Shown here in pieces: positions 44,330-54,443 of a DNA stretch of 64,000 nt. The stretch lies in assembly GCA_035543115.1 (NCBI GenBank), contig DATKKF010000004.1, positions 62,001 to 126,000 on the forward strand, given 5' to 3'. The notes under the pieces are model-generated. The model did not search any database, was not told the DNA's origin, and worked only from the letters and a program-made list of their open reading frames with translations. Position numbers and translations under genes: made by a program. The number at the start of each line of letters is the position of its first letter. The stretch's first letter is position 1. Origin of the DNA: RPRB01 sp035543115. Lineage in GTDB: Bacteria > Myxococcota > Myxococcia > Myxococcales > Myxococcaceae.

Positions 44330-46080
44330 GGGCCGCCCTCCTCGAGCGCACGGGCCACGGCCGCTCCGAGCGCCTGGTGAACCTCGACGTTGGTCGTGCG
44401 GTCGACGACGCGCGCCTCGATGATGCGGAGACCCGGGCCTCCGGCGTCCTCGAGCGCGGCGGCGAGCCCGGCCGGCGTCTCCACCCGGACGAACCGGGCC
44501 GCGCCCAGCGCTGCGGCGGCCGAGAGGTCGGTTCCATGCGGAGTGCCGAACAGCGCCTCGAAGCGCGGCGTGCTCCGGGCGATGGGGAGGAAGGAGAAGA
44601 TGCCGCCGCCGTCGTTGTTCACCACCACCACGGTCAGCGAAACACCGGTGCGGCGGGCGTGGACCAGAGCGCCCAGGTCGTGGAGGAACGCCAGGTCGCC
44701 GACCAGGGCCACCGTCGGTGCGCCGGACGCGACGGCGACGCCGAGGGCGGTGCTCAGGTTGCCGTCGATGCCGTTGAGTCCCCGGTTGGCGAGGACCCGC
44801 ACCGGCCCCGCGGGGGCGGAGGCGAAGGCGTCCACGTCACGGATGGGCATGCTGCTCCCGAGCACCAGGCGCGCGCTGGCCGGCAGCGCGGAGACGACCG
44901 CCCGCGCCACGCCGGGCTCGGTCAGCCGGGCCTCGGAGGCCAGAGCGGAGGCGAGCGTGGACCCGGCACGGGCGTCCGCCCGGGAGAAGCCGTCGGCCCA
45001 GGCCGCGCGCCTCGGCGCCGTCGCAGCGGTGAGCGCCTCGCAGATGGCGACGGCGTCGCCTTCGAGCACCAGCGCGGCGCGGTGCGCTGGGTCCACGGGC
45101 TCGGCGCCCTCGGAGATCAGCACCACCTCGGCGCCCGAGGCGTCGAGCCACTCGGAGACCCGGCGCGAGCAGAGCCCCCCGCCGAGGCGGACTACCAGAT
45201 CTGGCCGTGCCGCCAGCGCCCAGCCCTCGTTCCGCAGCAGGAGGTCGAGGTGGGAGATGGCGGGCTGGCCCGGCGCCCAGCGGACGTTGCTGGCAGCCTC
45301 GGCCAGCACCGGGTAGCCGTGCGAGGCCGCGAGCGCGCGTACCGCGGTGGCGAGCCGGTCGGCACGGGCGCGAGGGCCGACCACGACCACGCCTCGCTCC
45401 GCGGCCGCCAGCCGACGCCGCACCGCTTCCAGCTCGGTCTCGGGCGGGAGCGGGGCCGGGGCGACGGTGCGGACGAAGGGTGCCCCGGCCCTGCCCTCCA
45501 GCGCCTCGCCGTCGAGCCCGGCCGGAGTGGGGGCGTCGGGCACCGGGGCGAGGGGCTCGCGGAACGGCACGTCGAGGTGCACCGGTCCCGAGGGGCGGGC
45601 CAGCGCGGCGGAGAGGGCGCGGGAGACGACGGCGCGCAGATGGCGGAACGCGGAGGAGCTGGCCTCGGGCGAAGGAAGGGCCTCGGAGGTCCGGACGAAG
45701 CGGCCGAAGAGCCCACCCTGGGGCATGGTCTGCGAGGCGCCGAACCCGTGCAGCTCCCAGGGTCGGTCCGCGGTGAGCGCCACCAGGGGAATGCCCGAGG
45801 CCCATGCCTCCACCACCGCGGGAAGCAGGTTCGCTCCGGCGCTCCCGGAGGTGACCAGCACGGAGGCGGGCCGGCCGGACTCGAGCGCGAGGCCGAGGGC
45901 GAAGAAGCCGGCCACCCGCTCGTCGAGCGCCACCTGGACCCGCACCCCGGGGCTCGCCTCGGCGGCCGCGAGGGCCAGCGGCGCGCTGCGTGAGCCCGGG
46001 CAGACGACGACGTCGCGCACGCCGCCGCGGTGCAGCTCCTGCATCAAGGCCCCGGCCCACAGCGTGTTGAGCGAGGGCAT
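44326..46080 (-). CDS. menD: SEPHCHC synthase (2-succinyl-5-enolpyruvyl-6-hydroxy-3-cyclohexene-1-carboxylate synthase)
   Basis: The 584-residue thiamine diphosphate enzyme has VVVCPGSRSAPLALAAAE, the catalytic glutamate region VALDERVAGFFALG, SGSAGANLLPAVVEAW and the cofactor region VALVGDLAFLHDLGAL with NNDGGGIFSFLP. It adds 2-oxoglutarate-derived succinic semialdehyde to isochorismate. It starts five bases after menF. Confidence 0.96.
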   Translation of the reverse strand: MPSLNTLWAGALMQELHRGGVRDVVVCPGSRSAPLALAAAEASPGVRVQVALDERVAGFFALGLALESGRPASVLVTSGSAGANLLPAVVEAWASGIPLVALTADRPWELHGFGASQTMPQGGLFGRFVRTSEALPSPEASSSAFRHLRAVVSRALSAALARPSGPVHLDVPFREPLAPVPDAPTPAGLDGEALEGRAGAPFVRTVAPAPLPPETELEAVRRRLAAAERGVVVVGPRARADRLATAVRALAASHGYPVLAEAASNVRWAPGQPAISHLDLLLRNEGWALAARPDLVVRLGGGLCSRRVSEWLDASGAEVVLISEGAEPVDPAHRAALVLEGDAVAICEALTAATAPRRAAWADGFSRADARAGSTLASALASEARLTEPGVARAVVSALPASARLVLGSSMPIRDVDAFASAPAGPVRVLANRGLNGIDGNLSTALGVAVASGAPTVALVGDLAFLHDLGALVHARRTGVSLTVVVVNNDGGGIFSFLPIARSTPRFEALFGTPHGTDLSAAAALGAARFVRVETPAGLAAALEDAGGPGLRIIEARVVDRTTNVEVHQALGAAVARALEEGGP

Positions 46081-46085
46081 GCCGC

Positions 46086-47381
46086 TCAGCCCTCCACCCC
46101 GAACGCGCGAAGCATGAAGCGCGCCTTCACCGCGGTCTCGGCCCACTCGCCCTCGGCGGTCGAGCCCGGCACGCACCCCGCGCCGGAGAAGAGCCGGGCG
46201 CCGTTGCCGCGGATGAGCGCGCAGCGGAGCGCCACCCGGAGATCGGCGCGGTCGGGACCGAGCCAGCCGATGCCCCCTGCGTACCAGCCCCGCGCGAGCC
46301 GCTCGTGGCTGCGGAGGAAGGCCAGCGCCTCGTGGCGTGGCGTCCCGCCCACCGCGGCCGTGGGGTGGAGCGCGCGGGCGACGTCGGCGGGCGTCACCCC
46401 GGGGCGGAGCCTGGCCCGGACCGGGGTGCGGAGGTGGGTGACGTACCCCAGCGCGAGCGGCTCGGGGGCCGCGCCGATCTCCACCTCGGACGAGAGCGGG
46501 AGCAGTGCGGTGCGGATGCTCTCCACCACCGCCGCATGCTCCCGGGCCTCCTTGCGGCCCCCGGTGAGCCGGTCCATCTCGTCCGGCGCGGCGCTGCTGG
46601 CCAGCGCCTGGGTCTCGAGGCGTCCGGCGTCCAGGGTGAAGAGCCGCTCGGGGCTCGCCCCGAGGAGGGTGGTGCCGTCGTCGGCTCGCAGCTCGTACCC
46701 CACCGCTGGACCGGCGATGGCCCGCATGCGCGCCCGCACCGCCGGGACGTCCAGCGTGGCGTCGGCCTCCAGCTCGAGGGCCCGGGCGAGGACCACCTTG
46801 CGCAGATGACCGGACTCGAGGGCGGCGAGGGCCTCGGACACCAGCGCGTCCCAGGCGGCGCGGTCCTGGGGACGCACCTGCGGCGGGCGCCCCGCTGCGC
46901 GAGTGGAGTCCGGGACGGGCGGCTCGAGCAGGGTTCGCCGGGCCTGCCGGAGCAAGGCGCCTGCCCGCTCGCGCGCCCCGGTCAGCCCGTCCTCCTCGAC
47001 ACGCGCAAAGGCCACCAGCTCGGCGTCGCGCCCGTCGGTGCCGAGGAGCAGCCGGGGCACCAGCGCCCAGGCCACGGGGAACGCCTCCCACCAGCGGTCG
47101 ATGGCAGCCGCGGCATCGAAGGCGAAGCCGCCGAACCACGGGGCGGAAGGAGCGATCGAGCCTCCCTCCACGACGACCTCCGAGCGAGCCACCGCGTCCA
47201 GGAGCGGGCCGTGCCCCGGAGCGCGCAGGGAGGCCGACACGCCGGTTCCGGCCCAGCTCCACGCACCGTCGGACCAGGAGAGAGTCCAGGGCTCGGGCAG
47301 CCGCGCGGTCGGCGAGACCGGGGCCGAGATGCCGAGGACCTGCACGCGACCGGGGGTGATTCCTTGCATGAGGTGACGCAT
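46086..47381 (-). CDS. menF: Isochorismate synthase
   Basis: The 431-residue chorismate-binding protein has LRKVVLARALEL, LLGASPERLFTLDAGRLETQALASS, and LHPTAAVGGTPRHEALAFL with the conserved GG region, then WYAGGIGWLGPDRADLRVALRCA. As the first gene of the men operon it converts chorismate to isochorismate. No clear ribosome site precedes either possible ATG (47381 or 47369). It diverges from the DAHP synthase gene. Confidence 0.93.
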   Translation of the reverse strand: MRHLMQGITPGRVQVLGISAPVSPTARLPEPWTLSWSDGAWSWAGTGVSASLRAPGHGPLLDAVARSEVVVEGGSIAPSAPWFGGFAFDAAAAIDRWWEAFPVAWALVPRLLLGTDGRDAELVAFARVEEDGLTGARERAGALLRQARRTLLEPPVPDSTRAAGRPPQVRPQDRAAWDALVSEALAALESGHLRKVVLARALELEADATLDVPAVRARMRAIAGPAVGYELRADDGTTLLGASPERLFTLDAGRLETQALASSAAPDEMDRLTGGRKEAREHAAVVESIRTALLPLSSEVEIGAAPEPLALGYVTHLRTPVRARLRPGVTPADVARALHPTAAVGGTPRHEALAFLRSHERLARGWYAGGIGWLGPDRADLRVALRCALIRGNGARLFSGAGCVPGSTAEGEWAETAVKARFMLRAFGVEG

Positions 47382-47403
47382 CGAGTGCTGGACGCGGATG
47401 CAG

Positions 47404-47432
47404 TTGAGGTTCTACGTCCCGCGGGCTATCCC
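47404..47432 (+). promoter_or_regulatory. Possible promoter for the DAHP synthase-menG transcript
   Basis: TTGAGG (47404-47409) and TATCCC (47427-47432) are separated by 17 bases. A start of transcription would fall near 47440, directly at the inverted repeat 47442-47459, a layout suited to repression. It is a pattern match only. Confidence 0.3.
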
Positions 47433-47441
47433 TGCACGGAA

Positions 47442-47459
47442 GTTCAAGAAGCCTTGAAC
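47442..47459. promoter_or_regulatory. Inverted repeat GTTCAAG-N4-CTTGAAC, candidate operator at the divergent menF/DAHP-synthase region
   Basis: The arms are identical to the site at 39217-39234, with spacer AAGC. A further half site, CTTGAA, begins at 47462, nine bases after the second arm. The site lies between divergent starts at 47381 and 47480, so one protein could control both transcripts. Confidence 0.6.
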
Positions 47460-47479
47460 CCCTTGAATTCCACAACTCG

Positions 47480-48370
47480 ATGAGACCGACAAGTCCTGCC
47501 GCCGATGCCTCCATCCCGGCGAGAGTCTTGAGGTCCGCTCGCCCTTCCGGCACGCGGGTCGCCGTGGGACCGGTGGAGATCGGCGGGTCGGCCTTCGTGG
47601 TCGCGGCCGGCCCCTGCGCGGTGGAGAGCGCCGCCCAGACCGAGGAGGTGGCCGAGGCGGTGGCCGCTGCGGGCGCGCACCTGCTCCGCGGCGGGGTGTT
47701 CAAGCCGAGGACCAGCCCCTACGCCTTCCAGGGACTGGGCGAGCCGGGGCTGTCCATCCTCGGGCGCTCGGGCGGGCGCCACGGCCTGCCGGTGGTGGCG
47801 GAGGTGCTGGAGACGTCGCAGCTGGCGTCGATGATCGACCACGTGGATGTGCTCCAGGTGGGCGCCCGGAACATGCAGAACTTCGCCCTGCTCCGGGCGC
47901 TGGGAAAGGTCCGGCGGCCGGTGTTGCTGAAGCGGGGCTTCGCGGCGACGGTGGAGGAGTGGCTGCTGGCGGCCGAGTACCTTCTCGATGGCGGCAACAC
48001 CCAGGTCATCCTCTGCGAGCGCGGCATCCGGACGTTCGAGACCGCGACCCGCAACACGCTCGATCTCGCGTCGGTGGCGCTGGTGAAGCAGCGGAGCCAC
48101 CTCCCCGTCCTGGTGGACCCGTCGCACGCCACGGGCCTGCGCGAGCTGGTCATCCCGATGGCGCTGGCCTCCGCGGCCGCGGGGGCGGACGGGCTCCTGG
48201 TCGAGGTCCATGCGAAGCCGGAGGAGGCGCTCTGTGATGGGCGGCAGGCGCTGACCCCGGAGCTCTTCGCCGAGCTGATGCAGCGGCTGCCCGCGGTCCT
48301 GCAGTCGGTGGGCCGGTCGCTCCACCCCCCTGCCTCCAGCGCCCCGGCGGTGCGGGCCATCTCGCCATGA
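47480..48370 (+). CDS. 3-deoxy-7-phosphoheptulonate (DAHP) synthase, AroA-beta/KDO8PS type
   Basis: The 296-residue TIM-barrel protein has VVAAGPCAVESAAQTEE, LRGGVFKPRTSPYAFQG, VLLKRGFAATVEEWLLAAEYL and LPVLVDPSHATG. These are DAHP synthase marks of the type related to KDO8P synthase. It condenses PEP and erythrose-4-phosphate to start the shikimate pathway that yields chorismate for MenF. There is no regulatory ACT or chorismate-mutase domain. No ribosome site precedes the ATG at 47480, so the start is uncertain. It overlaps the next gene by four bases. Confidence 0.93.
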   Translation: MRPTSPAADASIPARVLRSARPSGTRVAVGPVEIGGSAFVVAAGPCAVESAAQTEEVAEAVAAAGAHLLRGGVFKPRTSPYAFQGLGEPGLSILGRSGGRHGLPVVAEVLETSQLASMIDHVDVLQVGARNMQNFALLRALGKVRRPVLLKRGFAATVEEWLLAAEYLLDGGNTQVILCERGIRTFETATRNTLDLASVALVKQRSHLPVLVDPSHATGLRELVIPMALASAAAGADGLLVEVHAKPEEALCDGRQALTPELFAELMQRLPAVLQSVGRSLHPPASSAPAVRAISP

Positions 48371-49047
48371 GCGAGCAGGTCCGGGAGATGTTCTCGTCGA
48401 TCGCGACGAGGTACGACGTCACCAACATCGTCCTCAGCTTCGGGGTGGACCGCTGGTGGCGGCACGCCACGGTCAGGACCGCCCGGAGCGGCCGAGGCTC
48501 CCGGGTGCTCGACTGCGCGACCGGAACCGGCGACCTGGCGCTCGCCTTCCGGCGGACCGGTGCCGAGGTGGTGGGGACCGACTTCTGCGCCCCGATGCTC
48601 GGGCCCGCGCGGGAGAAGGCGCGGGCGGCGGGGCTGGACGTGACCTTCGAGGTGGCGGACGCGATGGCGCTCCCCTACCCCGACCGGAGCTTCGACGTGG
48701 CGTCCATCTCCTTCGGCATCCGGAACGTGGACGATCCGGTGACGTGCCTGCGCGAGATGGCGCGGGTGGTGAAACCCGGAGGGCAGGTGCTGGTGCTCGA
48801 GTTCGGGCAGCCGCGCGGGCCCTGGGGCGCGATGTATCGCTTTTACTCGCGGGTGGTGATGCCGGCGGTGGGCGGGCTGCTCACCGGCAACCGCGCCGCC
48901 TACCAGTACCTGCCACGGACCGCGGCGGCGTTCCCTGCCGGCGACCGCTTCCTCGAGCTGATGGACCGCTCGGGCGCTTTTCGCGAGCGCTCGGCACGGG
49001 CGTTCACCGGCGGCATCACCTGGCTGTACCGGGGCATCGTCGCCTGA
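48367..49047 (+). CDS. menG: Demethylmenaquinone methyltransferase
   Basis: The 226-residue class-I SAM methyltransferase has MFSSIATRYDVTNIVLSFGVDRWWR, the SAM site VLDCATGTGDLALAF, SFGIRNVDDP and FYSRVVMPAVGG, as in UbiE/MenG proteins. It methylates demethylmenaquinone in the last step of menaquinone synthesis. The start overlaps the DAHP synthase stop (ATGA), coupling the first step of the aromatic pathway to the last quinone step. The alternative symbol is ubiE. Confidence 0.94.
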   Translation: MSEQVREMFSSIATRYDVTNIVLSFGVDRWWRHATVRTARSGRGSRVLDCATGTGDLALAFRRTGAEVVGTDFCAPMLGPAREKARAAGLDVTFEVADAMALPYPDRSFDVASISFGIRNVDDPVTCLREMARVVKPGGQVLVLEFGQPRGPWGAMYRFYSRVVMPAVGGLLTGNRAAYQYLPRTAAAFPAGDRFLELMDRSGAFRERSARAFTGGITWLYRGIVA

Positions 49048-49168
49048 CGGGTTTGTCCGACCGCAACGGGGCGACGTGACCTGTGTCATCAGGCCGGGCG
49101 GCAGCCGATCCACCTTCCCGGTGCGGTCCGACTAGGGTGCGCCCTCCCACCTCCCAGGAGAGCTTTCG

Positions 49169-49729
49169 ATGACCCCCATCAGATGGATTCTTCTTTGCCA
49201 CGTACTGGTCGTGGTCGGATGCGCGACCAGCGAGTCGCCGGCCCCGAGCGCCGCGGCGGCGGCCGCCCCTGCTCGCCCGAGCGTGCCCGAGGCGGTCGCG
49301 GCACCGGCGAGCGCGACCCTGGTGATGCAGCTCGCGGCCAAGGGAACCCAGAACTACAAGTGCCAGGCGACGCCGGCCGGTGCCGCGGAGTGGAAGCTGG
49401 TCGCCCCCGAGGCGGACCTCTCCAGCCAGACCGGAGGAGAGGTTGTCGGGAAGCACGGCGCCGGTCCGTCCTGGACGTTGAACGACGGGAGCGGCGCCAA
49501 GGGTGACGCGCCGAACGCCAAACGCGCGCCGTCTCCCGAGGCAGGCGCGGTTCTCTGGCTGCTCATCCCCGCGACCTCGAATGGGCAGCCCGGCGGCCTC
49601 CAAGGCGTGACCCTCGTCCAGCGCATCGACACCCACGGCGGTGCCGCGCCCGCGACCGGCTGCGATGCCTCGAGCGTCGGCGCCGAGACGAAGGCGCCCT
49701 ACACCGCGACGTACGTCTTCTACCGGTAG
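49169..49729 (+). CDS. DUF3455-family lipoprotein
   Basis: The 186-residue protein has a signal peptide ending in the lipobox VVGC (Cys18) and an Ala/Pro linker. The mature domain has AAKGTQNYKCQA, WKLVAPEADL, VGKHGAGPSWTLNDGSG and TGCDASSVG, matching the DUF3455 pattern. The family function is unknown. AGGAGAG precedes the ATG. It follows menG by 121 bases and is probably a separate gene. Confidence 0.78.
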   Translation: MTPIRWILLCHVLVVVGCATSESPAPSAAAAAAPARPSVPEAVAAPASATLVMQLAAKGTQNYKCQATPAGAAEWKLVAPEADLSSQTGGEVVGKHGAGPSWTLNDGSGAKGDAPNAKRAPSPEAGAVLWLLIPATSNGQPGGLQGVTLVQRIDTHGGAAPATGCDASSVGAETKAPYTATYVFYR

Positions 49730-49827
49730 CGGGCGACTCTCGACAGGGTCGTGCGACCCGGCCTGGATGGGGCGCCCGACCCCCAACTGCTCCACTCTGC
49801 CACGGCACGGACCGGGGCCAGGGCGGT

Positions 49828-49878
49828 GCTTGCCCCTGAGAGCGGTTCCCTCGCCGTCCGGCTCGCCCCGGGGCAAGC
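49828..49878. terminator. Possible bidirectional hairpin between convergent genes
   Basis: GCTTGCCCC (49828-49836) pairs perfectly with GGGGCAAGC (49870-49878) around a 33-base loop. It lies between the converging DUF3455 gene and the unknown gene ending at 49936. There is no T run, so this is only a candidate terminator. Confidence 0.3.
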
Positions 49879-49935
49879 CTCGAGCTCGGCCCGCGCCGCG
49901 GCGCTCCGACCCCTCCTTGAAGGGCCGGCGCGGCC

Positions 49936-50589
49936 TCAGAGCCTCGACGACTCGAAGTCGTAGATCTTGTCCACCGCGATCTGCCGGTACCGATCCGCCT
50001 TGAGGGCGCGCTTGGCCGCCTCCCACGTCAGCTGGACCGGCGGCGCCTCGGGCATGACCTTCTTCCGGCGCTTCACTTCCTTCTTGATCGCCTTCACCGC
50101 CTCCCGGGGGTGGAAGCAGAAGGCCGCGCTGAAGACCAGAGCCCCGTCGAAGGGAATCAGCCGGGCCTCGATGATGTCGCCCTTCTCCAGCCCCACCGTG
50201 TGCCGCCGCTCGGTGACATCGAACTCCTTGCCCCCGAAGAGCTCCCGCAGCCGCACGACGCCCGGCTTGATCTTCCGCACCTCGAAGAGCCCATGCACGG
50301 TCTCGGTGAAGGCGCGGAACGCCGCGACCTCCGCCGCGTCTCCCGCTGCCGACCTCGCGTCGAGGAACTCCTCCGCCGGCGTCCGCCCGCTCTCCGCCTG
50401 CCTCCGATCGAAGAGGTAGTAGTCGAGGAACGACGCCATCCTCATCTCGAACTGCTTGTCGTCCTCGAAGACCTCGCCGGTCCGCTGGAAGTACTCGGCC
50501 TTGGCGGAGAGGAGGTCGGGCTTCCGCTCCTCGGCGCTCGCGTGCGCGATGAGCTGGTCCAGGTACGGCTGATAGGGCAATGGATGCAT
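49936..50589 (-). CDS. Conserved hypothetical protein
   Basis: The 217-residue soluble protein is not one I recognise. It is mostly helical in the first 100 residues (EERKPDLLSAKAEYFQRTGEVFEDD, MRMASFLDYYLFDRRQ) and has a beta-rich core LEKGDIIEARLIPFDGALVFSAAFCFHP. A very basic stretch AIKKEVKRRKKV follows near residue 175. There is no signal peptide or membrane helix. It is 21 bases downstream of carA on the same strand, so it may be transcribed with the pyrimidine genes. The codon use looks native. Confidence 0.65.
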   Translation of the reverse strand: MHPLPYQPYLDQLIAHASAEERKPDLLSAKAEYFQRTGEVFEDDKQFEMRMASFLDYYLFDRRQAESGRTPAEEFLDARSAAGDAAEVAAFRAFTETVHGLFEVRKIKPGVVRLRELFGGKEFDVTERRHTVGLEKGDIIEARLIPFDGALVFSAAFCFHPREAVKAIKKEVKRRKKVMPEAPPVQLTWEAAKRALKADRYRQIAVDKIYDFESSRL

Positions 50590-50610
50590 CCGCGGGTGGA
50601 GCCGGCGATC

Positions 50611-51719
50611 CTAGCGTGCCATCGCCTGCGTGAAGCGGGCGAACAGATGCCGCGCGTCATGCGGCCCCGGACTCGACTCGGGGTGGTACTGGACACTGAA
50701 GGCCCGGGCGTCGGGGATCTCGAGGCCCTCCACGGTGTGGTCGTTCAGGTTGAGGTGGGTGACCTTCGCCTTCCCCTTGACCGAGGCCGCGTCGACCGCG
50801 AACCCGTGGTTCTGGGCGGTGATCTCCACTTTCCCGGTCAAGAGATCCTTCACCGGCTGGTTCGCCCCGCGGTGGCCGAACTTCATCTTGTAAGTGGTCC
50901 CGCCGATGGCCCGGGCGAGGATCTGGTGTCCGAGACAGATGCCGAAGACCGGCACCCTCCCCAGGAGCGCCGCCACCGCGCGGTCCGCGTCCGGGACCGC
51001 CGCCGGGTCGCCGGGGCCGTTGGTCAGGAACACACCGTTCGGACGCTTCGCCAGGACCTCCTCGACGGGCGTCGCCGCCGGCACGACCGTCACCCGGCAC
51101 CCGGCGTCCACCAGGAGCTGGATCATCGCCTTCTTCAGCCCGTAGTCGTATGCCACCACCTCGAACCGCAGCTGGGGCGCGGGCCGGGCGGGCGTGAACA
51201 CGGAGGGGCTCGGCTCGGTGAAGAGGTAGGGCTTGGGGGTGCTGATGCCGGTGACGAGGTCCTGTCCCTCCATGCCCGGGGCCCGGCGGGCGCGCTCCAC
51301 CAGGGCCGCCGCCGAGTGCCCCTCACTGGAGATGACCCCCATCTGGGCCCCGCGGGTGCGGATGTGACGGACGAGCTTCCGGGTGTCGATTCCGTGCAGG
51401 CCCACCACCCCGTGCCGGTGGAGATAGCGGTCCAGCGTCTCGGCAGCCCGCCAGTTGCTCGCGGCTTCGGAGAGCGAGCGAACGACCATCCCCACGGCGT
51501 GCGGCCGGGCGCTCTCGTCGTCCACCGGGTTCGTCCCGACGTTGCCCATCTCGGGCGCGGCCATGGTGACGATCTGGCCCACGTAGGACGGGTCGGTGAG
51601 GATCTCCTGGTAGCCGCTCATCGAGGTGTTGAAGACGACCTCGCCCACCGTCTCGCCGGTGGAGCCGAAGGCCTGCCCCTCGAACGTCGTCCCGTCTGCC
51701 AGAGCCAGGATGGCTCGCC

Positions 51720-51723
<4 letters not shown>
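50611..51723 (-). CDS. carA: Carbamoyl-phosphate synthase small (glutaminase) subunit
   Basis: The 370-residue protein has the N-terminal CarA domain (ALADGTTFEGQAFGS, FNTSMSGYQEILTDPSY) and a C-terminal class-I glutaminase with the nucleophile in FGICLGHQILARA and the His-Glu pair in VQYHPESSPGPHD. It supplies ammonia to the large subunit, which is not in this window. Its ATG overlaps the pyrC stop by four bases. Confidence 0.97.
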
Positions 51724-53008
<1,285 letters not shown>

Positions 53009-53012
<4 letters not shown>

Positions 53013-53920
53013 CCGCACGCCTCCAGGATGGCCATCCGCACCGCGACGCCGTTCGCCACCTGTTCGAGGATGACGTTTCCCGGACCGTCCGCGACCTCGG
53101 GCGCGAGCTCCACGCCCCGGTTCACCGGCCCCGGGTGCATCACCACCGCGTCGGGCTTGAGCGCCCGCGCCCGCCCGAGCGTCAACCCGAAGGCCTTGGC
53201 GTACTCACGCGAGCTGGGGAACATGGATTCCTTCTGCCGCTCCAGCTGCACCCGGAGCATCATCACCGCGTCCGCCTCCTCGAGCGCGGCGTCGATGGAG
53301 GGCAGCACCTGGGCGCCGAGCGCCTCGAGCCCGACTGGCACCAGCGTCGGCGGACCGGCCACCACCACCCGCGCGCCGAGCGTGGTGAGGCAGTAGAGGT
53401 TGCTCCGGGCCACCCGGCTGTGCAGGACGTCACCGACGATGGCCACCGTCTTGCCCTCCAGCGTGCCCCAGCGCTCGTGGAGGGTGAAGGCGTCGAGCAG
53501 CGCCTGCGAGGGGTGGGCATGGGTTCCGTCGCCGGCGTTCACCACCGAGCAGCGCACGTGCCGCGAGACCAGGTGTGCGGCCCCCGAGGCCGGGTGCCTC
53601 AGGACGATGATGTTCGCCCCGAGCGCCTCCACGTTCCGTACCGTGTCCACCAGCGACTCGCCCTTGGAGACGCTGGAGGTGGAGGCGTTGAAGTTGAGCA
53701 CGTCGGCGCCGAGCGCCTTGGCCGCGCGCTCGAACGACAGCCGCGTCCGGGTGCTGTTCTCGAAGAAGAGGTTGGCCACCACCCGGCCGGCGAGCGAGCG
53801 GAGCGGGGTCCCGGCCCGGAGGCCGCGGGCATGGAGCCGGGCCCGGCCGAAGAGCAGCTCGACGTCGTGCCGGGACATCCCCTCGGTGGTCAGCAGGCTG
53901 CGGGGCGAGAGCGGATTCAC
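53009..53920 (-). CDS. pyrB: Aspartate carbamoyltransferase catalytic subunit
   Basis: The 303-residue protein has the carbamoyl-phosphate motif FFENSTRTRLSFE, SVSKGESLVDT, HPSQALLDAF and VMHPGPVNRGVEL. It makes carbamoyl-aspartate. No regulatory subunit gene is nearby. It starts with GTG overlapping the stop of the small upstream gene by four bases. I see no PyrR gene or clear attenuator upstream. Confidence 0.97.
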
Positions 53921-54342
53921 GGCTTGAGCACTCCCTCGCGGGTGGTGTGGAAGCGGATCGTCCAGTAGCGCGCGAGCGGCTTCAGCTTCACCCTGCGGCC
54001 GTAGTCCACCGTCAGCCGGGCCGACCTCCCGTCCGCTCCCCGCTCGACCTGCACGTCGTCCGGGTCCAGCCCGAGTCCCGGCACCTCGACCTGCTGGCCG
54101 TCCTGCTCTTCCCAGTGCGAGCCCACCTTCCCGAGGCGCGCCGCGACCATCCTCTGGACGGCGGGTGCGTCCATTCCCGAATTCTCCGAGGTGAGCTGAC
54201 CCACCCCCGCGGCGAGCGCCTCACGGACGTCGAGGTCATCGAGCCAGAGCGGGACATAGATCCAGGCCAGGTAGGCACTGGAGACGACGGCGAGGAACAG
54301 GGTCAGGTTGACCAGATTCACCGCGCCGCGGGGTCGTCGCAC
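53917..54342 (-). CDS. Small single-pass membrane protein upstream of pyrB
   Basis: The 141-residue protein has one N-terminal helix (LVNLTLFLAVVSSAYLAWIYVPLW) and a soluble domain of about 100 residues predicted to face the periplasm, with strands ending in RVKLKPLARYWTIRFHTTREG. I do not recognise the family. It starts with GTG and is coupled to pyrB by a four-base overlap, and lies downstream of lepB. Its role is unknown. Confidence 0.65.
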   Translation of the reverse strand: MRRPRGAVNLVNLTLFLAVVSSAYLAWIYVPLWLDDLDVREALAAGVGQLTSENSGMDAPAVQRMVAARLGKVGSHWEEQDGQQVEVPGLGLDPDDVQVERGADGRSARLTVDYGRRVKLKPLARYWTIRFHTTREGVLKP

Positions 54343-54443
54343 GAGCCCGTCGGATACGCTGCCTGTCCCCCGCCGTCAATGGCCGTGCTCTCAGCCCCCC
54401 CGCACCAGGGGGACGTCTGCGGGAGCGGGCCAGTGACCCTCGC

